In this document: in pieces, positions 13,701-25,272 of the stretch | Layout of the letters: each line of letters starts with the position of its first letter | Position numbering within the stretch: the stretch's first letter is position 1 | NCBI GenBank assembly: GCA_000499405.2 | Contig: HG738137.1 | Location: 20,918,603 to 20,982,602, forward strand | Reading direction: 5' to 3' | DNA from: Onchocerca volvulus | Taxonomy: Eukaryota; Nematoda; Chromadorea; Rhabditida; Onchocercidae | Length of the DNA stretch: 64,000 nucleotides | Translations under genes and position numbers: made by a program | Notes under the pieces: model-generated | Database searches by the model: none | Told to the model about the DNA's origin: nothing | Seen by the model: only the letters and a program-made list of their open reading frames with translations

Positions 13701-16700
13701 ATTTTGCAAAGAATCTAAAAATAATAGAATCAAGTACTCCAGTGATGAAAACTTGAAGAGTTTTCGAGTAATAAATTTTACAAAAATGCAGTTTATCAGT
13801 GAACAGTTATTAAAATTTTTGATTCAGGTGTTTGCTGAAAGGCATAAAAGTTATTATGCGGATGAATGATAATGTCAATCAATTAATCTTTATATTATTT
13901 ACTTATTTTATATTGAAAATAATAATGGCAGTTGAAGGTAATGAAAGCTTGTAACGATCTTTTCAATTAGTATGAATTCGGCTTTAATGAATAAATTTTA
14001 AACTTCCTCTTAACATCGCTTTGGACAAAATGATGAATGCAAAATACTAATCCTCCTTCCAATTAGCTATTATAAACATTTGGAATTCTTTGGTACATTA
14101 AGAATCAAATGAAACAGTGAGATTCAAAGAATATGCCATTAATAAAAGTAGAGCAAATAACATTAGAAGCTATAAAAACTATTCAGCATCGTATAGTAAC
14201 TCTCCATCCTATTTCTTTGCTGCAATATTACTTAGGTAGTGCGAAATATTGTTTGCAAGTTCAATTTTAAATGTATAAGACTACTTTCAAGATCAGTAGT
14301 GATTTGAATTTAAAAATATAAAGATTTGCTAAGTGCTAATTTTTCAATATTATATTCCCTTTAATAACTCCGACTTTTTATTACATCTTTTCTAATTATT
14401 TTGACTTCAACAATTTTTTTTTGCAAATAAATCGGAGCATTCGTGCTTTTGTGACTTTTTATTACATCTTTTCTAATTATTTTGACTTCAACAATTTTTT
14501 TTGTAAATAAATCGGAGCATTCGTGCTTTTGTGAGAAGACACATATTTTCTCATTCTGTAAATTCATGAAACGAAAAAAAAAAAGAAAAAAAAACTGAGG
14601 AAAATAAATTATTTTTGGATACATTAACTTGTTATGTATTAGATTTCCACCATCTCTAAATAGAGCCAATTTTTTCCCATATAGTAACACAATTTCGATA
14701 GTGATCCGTCATTATTTTGGATTATTATATCTCATTCAATGATACTTCGTTCTTGCACATATGACTCTAGTTTTAATTTTAAGTTTCTTCGGTCATAGCT
14801 AATTTATCCAGATAATTATAGCTGTACAAATTACATAAAAGAACGATCAAGTACTTCAAAGAATCGGCGTTAATAATTTGTTATTATTGATATACAGTGC
14901 TGTTCATAATAATGTCTACTTACAGTTATCGTGGACTACAAATTGTAGAAAGTTTAGAATGAAGCAGTTTCGCTCAAAATTATTTTAAATAAACTATTTA
15001 GTAACTTTCATTTCATTCAATGCTTTCATATTTTGTAATCTGTGATAACTATAAGTAGTCAAAGTTCAGTTTGATTCAAAATAACAATGGAACTAACGCG
15101 GTATTTTCCAAACAGGGGCATGATTTTTCCCGATATTCCGTTTCTTTAGAACATCATAAAAACCATAAATTCCACAGAAATACGATAGAATTATTACAAC
15201 TAAGATAAAACAAGTAATGAAGATGGCAATGACCGGAAAAAAACGGTTTTTGGTAGAAACTATTCTACCACTTTCTATGAACAGTCTTTCAACAGTAACG
15301 TCATCCAAGCTTATTCGATCCTTGCTCTGGAATGAATATTTTAGCAATATCCATCGAATTCAAATTGAAAATAAAAATCAATGCGATCCAATTAGTGAAA
15401 TAAACATAAAACTTGTAGAACCTAAAAATAACCTCATCATAGAGAGCGGTATGAAGATAAGCAACGGCACTAAAAATATCCGTGAAACATGGCAAAACAT
15501 TTGTTTTGCTTAGATGAAGACGTTGTTCGCAAAATGTCAAATCAATATTCACGTAAAGCAAAATACCCGTTGCATTTCTGAAAATTTTTCAAGTCGATGA
15601 ATTTGGTTTTGCCCTACGGCTTTTCGCATCACGCTAAAAACTTATGCTAAAAACTACTAGCTACTTGGATTTTACGGAAATAAATACGTAATAAAGACTT
15701 GTTTATAATATAATATGGAACAGCTGGAAACTAGAAACTAGCAATAATCTCAGGACCTGATAAATACACGCACTGTCAAAAAATATCGTTATAAAATGTT
15801 CTGAAGATGTTATGAAAATGTATTATTTATAAATTGATAACATTTGGAAACTTTTAAAAACAAGCACATGTATGTTATACATATCCATTATAAATTCTTT
15901 TCAGAACAATGTACACATTGAAATTCTGTTAGAATTTTTAAAGAATATACAGGGATCAAACATGAAATTTCAGTTAAATGCGAAAATTTATTTAAATCAA
16001 AATGAATAAAAAAACATCTGATTTTACCTTGACATTTCCCATTGTTCCCCCAAATTAATCTCTTTTCCAGCTCCATTTTCAAATGACCATTCATAAATTC
16101 GAGCCTTATTGTTATTATTATCTAAGGCCAAATATACTGGATTGTGCAATTTCTGGAAAATGAGATTATAATTTAGTCAATTTTTCTTTGAATTATTTTA
16201 AACTCATTCGTACTAAGTATTTTGTATTGGATTATCCATGATCTTATTCCACTACTTATCTTTTTTTTTTTTTTTATTGCATAGAAATATTGCATTTCTG
16301 GCAACTTACCTGCGCAAGTTTTGCAAGAAGTGAATATATCTTGTCAAGAACTTTAGTTGGCGACCCATCGAAAATGATGCCAATCGTATTGCTTTCTGTT
16401 AAATTATGAAAAAACATATTCTTATCACAATCCATACCGTCATATCCGCATTCTGCTACTGCACACTTTTCATCGCATTTACCATCCAAATAGTGCAAAG
16501 CGCAGTAATCAGCAAACCTAGATGAAACGATGAGTTTTTATCCTATTTTTTTCTGAAAATTGTTCGTGAGATTAAGAACGAATTAAAATTTGATTAAATT
16601 TAATTCTGTGAAATTTTGTGAAAAAATTTGTTTTCAACCAAAAAAAAAAAGTACAGCAGTTTTGCCGCTTACCTACACTTTTGTGTACTTTTGACACAAT

Positions 16701-18470
16701 CGAAGCCATCAAAAAAACACTTTTCATTATTACATTCTTCGTTACAGATTGCATCCGCAAAACGCAGTGCACAAAATTCTGGATGTTCTTCACATCCAGC
16801 TCGTAAATAATCATCTCTTTCTGGCACATGCCTTTCACAAACTTTACCGCTAAATCCTAGGAAAGAACAAAAATATGGGATTGGAAATTATTCGGAAGAA
16901 TAAGTTGCATTAAATTTCTTAGCTGCTTTAATATGATGATCATCAATAAGAAAACAAATAAGATATACCGTCAATACAAAAGCAGATATCATCAACACAA
17001 GTACCGCCATTTCTGCATATATTTCCAAAGTTACATCTATAAACAAATATATAAATCAATAAAATGAATAAAGTAAAATAAGGTAAAAAAAATTCTGTTT
17101 TGATTTCAAAGTCATGAACTTTTCCATAATTTGCAGTAGAGGCAATAATATATTTCAAAGCATGTCGCAAAAAATTACGAAATAAGCATAAATTAGGATG
17201 AAATTATTTAGCGACAAGATGCCCAAAACAAAAGGAATCACAATAGCAGAAAGCGTCATAACCATATCACAAAATCACAGTATCGGTCACAATGTAAATT
17301 AAATAAGCGAAAAGGGTTTGATCACATAGAAATTAAAAATTTTGGAAACATAATAAATAACGACAAAAGGATAAACCAACTTATCGAAGGTGTATTCACA
17401 ATTTTGACCGGAGTGACCCATAGAACAGTGACATATAGCAGATCCGTTTACATTTACACACGTACCTGCATTGCAATAATGAGGAAATGTTTTACAAATG
17501 TCGATAATTTTTTTTTCGCATTTTTCACCACTATAACCTGCTGAGCATGAACACTGAAATATTTCATTTATGTATTAAACTTTTTCTTAAAAAAATGAAA
17601 TTCTTTTAAATGACACTCAATCGACTTGCTAAACTTCATTTCATTGCTAATTAGTGCAATTAATTGATTTTAAATCCTGGAACAATTCGTATAAGGAAGT
17701 TTTTTAAGAGCGAGAAAATGGGAAATTAAATATAATTCATGCAATTTGTGTTAGATTTATCAAACTGATTTTGAAGATACGGATTCTTGCATCAATTTCA
17801 AATAATAAGTTTATACAAATGCGTATGAGAGAGGAACAGTATAAAAAAGGGGTGAAAAAGGAAAGATATGTAAATTACGGGTATGTTTTTTTATAACAAG
17901 ATAATTTTAAACTAATTTTGAGCAACATAAAATACTAAATTATCGATGTAAATAACGTCAATAGTACGCAAAATATAAGTCATAAATATTCAAAAGATCA
18001 ATTGGGAATTCACTTTAAACACGTTCAAATTCAGTTTCTCAAATCGATCTTTTGAAGCATTTGAAACAGTTCATGTTTAGCATTTGCGTTCACGAAATAA
18101 ACATCATGGATAGAGAGAACAGCAAAAAAGCGTGGAATGAAAAGTATGACTTCCAGTTATAATGGATAACAATGGAAAATGAAACTATGATTCATAAAAT
18201 AAGATGAAGCAATGCGTCTAATAAATGAATGAGTTAATGTTTCATTATATTATAAAACTTGTTTTTTTTTTTTTTAATTATGAGATTAATTTTTCTGACA
18301 CAATTAGAATAAAGAGATAGGAAGAAGCTTACCACAGTTGGATGGGTTTTATTCGTACTTTGCTTCATACACACTCCTCCATTTAAGCAACGGTTCGTTG
18401 GATTAAAGCAATTCGGCAATACTGGCAAAGAGTTTAATAGTGCCAATACAACAATTATTATAAGTATCAT
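10754..18470 (-). CDS. Compact LIN-12/GLP-1-type Notch receptor
   Basis: Single-pass receptor whose intracellular domain is released by gamma-secretase to act with CSL (LAG-1). Eighteen exons: 18470-18333, 17553-17381, 17036-16969, 16856-16673, 16517-16310, 16152-16028, 15577-15433, 15326-15098, 13714-13605, 13519-13465, 13238-13039, 12680-12574, 12335-12269, 12190-12005, 11842-11747, 11672-11537, 11169-10924, 10848-10754; 2568 nt, 855 aa. In order: signal peptide (1-20); three six-cysteine EGF repeats (21-58, 66-98, 105-133); two LNRs (about 148-180 and 187-220, with FFDGFDC and GYDGMDC); a NOD/NODP-like region with YVNIDLTFC; a transmembrane helix (about 377-401); the RAM-type motif VWKIP (419-423); about six ankyrin repeats (479-730, e.g. 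GRTALHYAALNRR, GETPLYLAAREGH); a basic cluster KRKRNRK (732-738); and an acidic, Ser/Pro-rich tail. C. elegans GLP-1 and LIN-12 are far longer, with 10-13 EGF repeats and 3 LNRs. Which paralogue this is cannot be told. The 3' end could extend by alternative splicing. Confidence 0.92.
14372..14532. repeat. Tandem duplication of about 81 bp in a Notch intron
   Basis: Copies at 14372-14451 and 14453-14532 are nearly identical. Each begins GACTTTTTATTACATC and ends GGAGCATTCGTGCTTTTGT, differing by one T-run length and one base. It lies in the intron between the transmembrane exon and the first post-RAM exon. The high identity suggests a recent duplication. Confidence 0.9.
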
Positions 18471-18484
18471 AGCGAAAACGTACT
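18471..18484 (-). promoter_or_regulatory. 3' splice acceptor 12 nt before the Notch start
   Basis: On the minus strand ATTTTAG (AG at 18484-18483) is followed 12 nt later by the ATG that opens the signal peptide. This fits a trans-splice site and supports the chosen start. A cis intron from an upstream non-coding exon is the alternative. Confidence 0.45.
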
Positions 18485-18517
18485 AAAATGACAGAATGAT
18501 AGAAAATAGTAATAACG

Positions 18518-19152
18518 CATACAGTGTATTCCCCTAAATCACTCTTTAAATGATTATACTGATACTGGAAATGTTGAAATTTTATCGCATTTGTCGACTT
18601 TAATAGGATGTTAACGATGTTCAATGGAATGCGATGGGAAGTTGGGTTAGAAGTTACAGTAGTAGTAATTGGAATGATTGAGAGGCATAAAACATTAACG
18701 TAAAAGGCATCGCTTCTTTTGATAGATAAGGCCATGTCATGAAACAGTTCCCATAATTCATTTCTCTTTCAAAATAAAGTATATTTCTTGTATTTGATAT
18801 TATGCATTTTCACACCAAATTGATCGTATACTTGTTTAGGTGCTGCTGATACTTGTTGGTCTAAAGGAGGTGTGAAACTCCTAGGAATGTAATATCACCA
18901 CCAAGCGAATTTGCTTTGTATTTCTTCATTGTTTTATCAATTGTTATTTTCAGTGTATCTTTTCAACTTTTGGATTCTTTTCAACACACCTCTCCCAGTC
19001 ATCTCAATTACTACTACTACTGTAACTTGGAACCCGACTTTCTATCGCATTCCTTTGAAAATCGCTAACAATCTGTTAGAATCGGCAAATGCAATAAAAC
19101 TTCAGCATTTTCAATGTCAGTTTAATCATTAGTGAAATATACTGCATCTATT
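18518..19152. repeat. Diverged inverted-repeat pair upstream of Notch
   Basis: The minus-strand sequence of 18684-18518 resembles the plus-strand sequence of 18996-19152. Both begin ATTACTACTACTGTAACTT and share TCGCATTCC, ACAAATGCGATAAAA-like and CAGTATAATCATT-like blocks. The arms are about 150 bp, visibly diverged, and separated by about 310 bp. The pair could be the ends of an old foldback or DNA transposon remnant. The spacer (18700-18990) holds no recognisable transposase. Confidence 0.7.
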
Positions 19153-19159
19153 ATCGCTT

Positions 19160-20700
19160 CCTTGCTTTCTTCTATCACTTTTATCATTAAGGACACAGTT
19201 GGAATAGGACGGCCAAAGAAGTTGACGTATCTAACGGCCTCTCCCATACCTTAACAAATCTTACCTACCCTACCTACTTATCGACAGATCACACGCAAAA
19301 CACGGCTCCCGGAATGAAAAAAATCCGCCCCTTCATGGTCAGTTATAAGCCACTGCTTTTACTAATTGCTAGTTAAAACAGAAAATATCTTCAGAGCAGC
19401 ACTGCGGTACTTCTTGTCAGTTTATCCAAACATGCTTAATGATAATAAAGAATAGAAAAAAAAGCGGATCAAAACAATCGGTTAAATTATGGACTTCATC
19501 GCATTGATCTCTTTTATACAATCAATATTTAATTGACCCGTTTTACATGTCCACCAATTTAACATTGAAATAAAGTTGAAAAATGATAAATGAGGTAATA
19601 TTTTCCGATGCTGTAATGACGCAGTCTTTGATTTACTTTAGGATCAGTCAGATATTCATAGATTATTCTCACAATATTACTTCTTTCCTAGAAGAGATTT
19701 TGAAGTTTGCATCGTTGCATCCATTTTTGGGAAGGCACATTTAATTTTTCTTGGTATTATATATTATTAAGAATAGAACAGATAGAACATCCTTACTGAG
19801 CCCATAAATTTCGCGAATACTAAAGTGCTAGCAGAAGTTAGATCCACTGTTCCATATTTTTATGCCTTCTCCACTTCTTCCGCAATGATTCTGTTGCCTT
19901 TTTGTTAATCGAAGAAAGTTTAGTTTTTTTTTTTCGAAAAATCAGTTAAATTCTCTATTTATTCATGTTATATATGGAAAGACTTAATTGGAGTACCATG
20001 TGGTTGTTCGTCAATCTTAGCTGGGTTCAGGTAATGTCTGTTTATTTATGATATGAGTTTTAGTGTGAATCAGGTGGTTTATGAATAGTGGTACAAGTAG
20101 AAGATAAGTTTGTTCCTTGGGATAAAAAAAAGAGAAAAGCTTTATGCCATGATCTTTCAATTATTATTTTGAAGTGGCTTGAGATGAATGAGTGATTCAG
20201 AAGAGAAGATCAATCAGAGCATCTTATAAAATATTGATTGAATCAATTACTTGATCTATACTTGGTTGAAAAACACTCTCCTTTTCATATTTTACTGTTT
20301 GCTCTTAAGGTTCGAAATACGAAAGGTTTATTGCGAGACTCTTCTAAATCCAGAAATGGTCGAATTCCACTCTTTTCTCCACCATACCCATTCTGTAGCT
20401 CATCACTTTTATCTTTTCAAGTTCACTTCCTACTTGTTTAGTTGTCTCATCCAATGCACCGCTGAATATAAGATCCCGATATAATGCACATCGTTTACCT
20501 GTTGATTGCTCGCTGTACTGTTACCTGTAAGAATTATTCATAATCAGATTTGTTTAATCGTATCTTCAGAAAATAATCCTAAACTTTTTCAAATAATTGC
20601 TTGCATATTAAGTAAATAATAAATGGATACACTTAAAGTATCAGAGTATATGTTAATTTTACTGCAAATATTATGCCATGATTTAAGAACATTAAAAATA
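19160..20700. other. Region without supported genes between Notch and the next minus-strand gene
   Basis: Open frames at 20238-20484 on the + strand overlap each other in two frames and have no splice context or family resemblance. I see no gene here that I can support. Confidence 0.4.
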
Positions 20701-20894
20701 GAATAATTGGAAATCCGAACGATCTTAGCATTATGGTCATGGTAAGTATGAATTTTGCTTAAGATTTGTACTGATAAACAGGCATTGTGATGTCGAAATA
20801 AGAGCTGACATAAATTTCCGATAACTGTCTTTTTTAATATAAAGAATGCTAACTGCAATATTTTCAACCATCAAAAAACGAAATCTCACCGCAT

Positions 20895-23800
20895 AATGAT
20901 AGCGTAGAGTAGTGGCAGTAATTAATCTTAAGGTAAGTAAAATTTCCTTGCTCATTCTGTCAGCATTTTTTGTAGCAAAAACGACATAGTTGTCAAAAAA
21001 TTGTTTTAGCTCATGTCTTGATATGATCTGGTTGATAATATTTAGCTTATCAGTTTTATGTCACACATCATAGATAGTATTTGTGGGAAAGCAATTTCTT
21101 CACCGATCTATGAAGTGATATGTGCAAGATGGATACAATTTTTCTTCATAAAGCTTAGTAACTTCTTCAATTATGGAAAAAAAGTTTCAATATTTCAATA
21201 CAATAAGTTTATATATTACGTGGATTCTTACTGAAACTGTTCCTCGTTAACATCAATGATCACAGAGCTCACTGCAACTTTTAATTTTTTCAATTCCGAG
21301 CATTTCGGCAATGTTAGTATTTCCACTAATTCATCTAGATCTAGACCTTTCCATTTCTGTAATTGTTTCTTTCTTTAATTGATGCATACGTAATTTGATA
21401 TTAATGCAAGAATATTTCCGCTTTACATAATAAAAAATTTGAAAACTAACAATTAGCAGAACTTTTGGAAGCAAATAACTCCCGATCTTATATTGCAAAT
21501 TAGTTTCATTCAAGAAAACATCCAATCTGTTGAAATAACACACTGATAATAGCTATCAATAACAGCACGATTGATTACTTGCTCTTCGAATGGGTGTTGT
21601 CATTATGCAAGCATTCCTTTCGTAGGATCTCATCTTCTAGATTATCACTTTGCCAGTTTTGCATTCATCCTTGCTTAAAAATGGCAAGCTATTTCTTGTT
21701 ATGCCATTTGAAACTAATTCCTCTCTTCCTATCTCTTATTTTTTATTCTCGGTGGAAAAAGTTTTTTTAATTCTTATCAAAATTTTCTCAAGAGCTTTTG
21801 CAAGATTTTTTTACGACAAAATTATCCAATGGAGAAATTTCAACTTGGACAAGAATCAAGCTCATTTTTGGCCTAGATACTTTTAAAAGAATTTACGCAT
21901 AATTTTATCCATATCAGATGTTTCTTTAAAGTCAGGATTCAGCGCTATTTTTTAAATGAATTGGTAAAGAAGCATTGCGAATTAATGGGAGAAATTAGAG
22001 AGAATTTACAGCGAAAATGGTGGATTCAAGTTCTATAGCAAGAGTTTCGATAGCTAAATCCATATTAAGTTTTAGTATGCAAAGTAATTCGATTGTTTGA
22101 CGTATTTTTTTTAATACTCTGCTGCATTTTGCAGTGCTAAGGAAAGTGCCTGAAATTGAGTTAATCTTGCAACATCAAAAACGAAAGTAATGACTACAAA
22201 CAATTTAGTAATTATTAATTGCTTAATTCGTTCGATTTGTCAACCGCGAATTTGCACATGTTGCTTTAACAGTTAACTTTCTTTACTAAGAAAGTATTAA
22301 AGCAACGTATGCAAATTAGTAATTAACGCAAGTCGAAAAAAGTGTTTTTAACAAAAGTTCTTGATGTGGTCAGAAAATAGTTTTGGAAAAGGCATCATAT
22401 ACCTACTTACATAAGTTACGATATCACCGGAATAGCTTAATGTTGCGTGATTGACAGCTGAATTTTCATTGATTAAACGGTCGAAATATTTGGTACCCAT
22501 ACAAAGTATCCATTTTTGATATAAATATGAATTTATATTTAACAATTCGAGCTCTCTGTAAATTACTGTCAGCTTCAACTATTTGCTCCTAAAATATTTC
22601 ACAAGTTTAAAGAGATTCTTAAAGTGATAGATTTAATCAATATAAGTACTACTGGTAAGCTTTAAAATTTAGGCTGCTCCAAAGTTCTGCAGATGTTAAT
22701 TGTCGAAGTCTGCCTTGTTTAACAAATTCCATGAATTCTGTTGCCTGATATATGATAAGAATCCTGAAACTAATCAAGCCATTTTCATGTTCCATCGATG
22801 TAATAATATTGTGCACTGATTTCAAGAATGGATCCATACCACGTATGTAAAATGTGCGTTAGAAATCTCTTTCCTGCGTTTTATTCAGTATTGCTGCAAA
22901 AGTTCCGCATTCTAAGCTAATCATACTTCACTAACATATTTTTCAAAATCTTTTTAGATTCCATCAAATATTATACTTTAAAACGAAATGGACACTAGTG
23001 TTGACTATTTAATTCTGGATATCCCATAACTTCGCAGATTTGAAAGTTATCTTCATTTTTCGCAAATATCACACTTTACCATTTGTTAATGAAGTATTTT
23101 CACGGAGAATTCACCTACTAGTTTTAAGTAAATTTTTTGAAAATTTAAAACTGATATTCGTTTTTTATTTCATGATGAAATGATAAATAATACTTGGTGG
23201 GATTGAGAAAATAAAAGAGTTCTAAAATTTCATTTTGGTTTTCCTATCTAAAATCACTAGTAAATATATTTATGAGCGATTTAAATTTTGTAGATACGAA
23301 ACAAAACTAAATAAATATCCAAAGGCTAGTCTTTGAACATTCAAGAATTATCAGTTCCCTGTTATATCAAAGTATACCGCTATATCTGAATGCTGCAAAT
23401 TTTACATTCTTTGCTCGATTATAATATAAGCATAAATTAGAGTACTGTATTTAAAAAAGTTGAAAGTTAAAAATCATACTGTCTGCATCTATACTATTAT
23501 CAGCGTCTTTCGAAGCACCGAAACCTATTGTAATTAATCCGAAAATTTTCACACGCGATTCATTTTGACAAGTTACTATCAGTGTTGGATTTTCTGGATG
23601 AAGATCTGCTACATCGATTATAAGTTCACTGGAAAGTATTTGGATTTCGTAAAATGTAAAACTCCGGCATAAATAATTAAAATGTCTAGAATTTAAATCG
23701 GTTTAGAAATAAAGTAAAAAAGGCTGAATTTGCAGTTGTATGAAATTTCATTTCCACGGTATGATTTGATTTATAGTTATTCATATAATTTGTTAAATAG

Positions 23801-24239
23801 GCAATTTATAAAGATCTGGGATTGCGGTTGCCCGCGTTTGATCTATTTAATTTCATATTTGGATACTTTGGAAAAAAGAAGTTTCCATTCTAGTGGATGT
23901 CCTAAACTGAAAGTTTTTCAATTTGAAAATTACTCACAACGGCATTAAAATTCTGCGGAAACTTTACGATGTTTAAAAGTGAGAAGTAAGTTAATCAACA
24001 TTGTTATATCAAATGAAAAGGTTAAGATAGGCGTGAGTGTATGGAGAGAAGGAAAATTGGAACTTTTAGAGAATCTTTTCTACTTACAATTCCATTGAGC
24101 GTTGACCGTTGGCGACAATAAATGGTGCTTGGCATTCTGCGCGAAGTAGCATCTTCACCGGAAGGTTTACTTTAGCATCAAAAATAAAACGAGATGGCAC
24201 TCGCATCAAGCGTCTCCTTGGAATTGTTTGCAAGCCCAT
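20895..24239 (-). CDS. Unrecognised multi-exon gene or gene fragments
   Basis: The best-supported part is exons 24239-24088 and 23628-23480. They join in frame and encode a start MGLQTIPRRRLMR followed by segments such as VKMLLRAECQAPFIVANG, FELIIDVADLHPENPTLIV and VKIFGLITIGFGASKD. The alternating hydrophobic pattern suggests a beta-rich domain. Two continuations are possible. One uses 22873-22785 and ends in a stop, giving 129 aa. The other continues through further exon-like pieces at about 22770-22660 (FMEFVKQGRLRQLTSAELW), 22560-22410 (YFDRLINENSAVNHATLSY), 21530-21445, 21300-21210 and 21045-20895 (FATKNADRMSKEILLTLRL). I could not phase the second set fully and do not recognise the family. 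The span given covers both possibilities. Confidence 0.4.
22249..22317. repeat. Nested inverted repeat (hairpin)
   Basis: Arms 22249-22269 and 22297-22317 pair with 3 mismatches in 21 (AATTTGCA...TTGCTTTAA). Inside them ACTTTCTT and AAGAAAGT (22276-22295) pair again. The structure is an extended foldback, possibly a small MITE remnant, lying between two exon-like pieces of the unrecognised gene. Confidence 0.7.
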
Positions 24240-25272
24240 ATTTTATTTAAATAGTCCTATTTGTGTTTTGAAAATCAGTAAAAATGATTGCTCGCAAGTC
24301 ATTCCTCATTTTATATCAGTTGCTTTGATGCAAAGTTTTGCATTATTATTGATTTGAATGTGTCAAAGATTTGCATTAGCCCTATTTTAATTTTGTTATG
24401 AGATAAGATGGAAAATGAATATTTTACCTATTAGACGATGTCGTCAAAGTTATGTCTATGACAGGTTATATCCGTTTTACCTACTATACCTTCCTGTCAC
24501 TTTGCCCGGAATTCAAGGTAGTCACAACATCCGGAATGGGTTAATCTTATTTCAAAATAGGAAGTAAAGATATTCTTTATTTTATCTGCAGGAAACATTA
24601 CAATGGCCATATAAGTGATTCGCGATGAAAAATCCATAGATGTATTTTTGCTAAATTAAAGAAAGTTTTGAACGATTTTTTATTTGAACTTAAATTTCAA
24701 AAAAAAATTTTTTTTTTAGATCTTAGGACTTCTAAAAAAAGAATAATGAGAGCACTGATTATGAATTTTTTTGATTTTATTGAATTTTAACGAAGCTACA
24801 AGTGCAAAGAATGAAAGATGAGTAAAATAAACAAATCAGATCAATATTACTTTACAGTGACTTTAAAAAGCAAGCATTCGGTGTCATAAACGAGTTATGA
24901 TTGCATTATCAATGACAAAAATATAAGAGAATTCGCTATATAACTGTTCTGTTTCTTACATTGTTAAACAGCAGTGAGTCCATTTACCTTTTCGAAATAT
25001 ACTTTACGACATTTTGCTGTAAAAAAAAAATCTTGAACTGATTTTGCTTTTTTTTTTCCTTTTTTTTCCAAAAATAAGTATCAGAAGATGAGTAGAAAAC
25101 AAAAAGTATTTGCAGAAAAATTCATTTCAAATGCTTGCCAAAATCCAAATTTAATACGAACAATCTAAATATTTGATGGATTAAGATAAGTTAATTATAA
25201 AATGTAAGAAAATAGTTTCCCACAAATTTTGCTATTATTTAGACGAGCCTAAATTGCAAGTAACGAATTTTT

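Noticed and set aside
20238..20484. Two overlapping plus-strand frames
   Set aside because: Both phases are open over the same bases and neither has splice signals or similarity that I can name.
24109..24357. 82-codon plus-strand frame
   Set aside because: It is antisense to the first exon of the minus-strand gene, which has the better splice signals and frame continuity.
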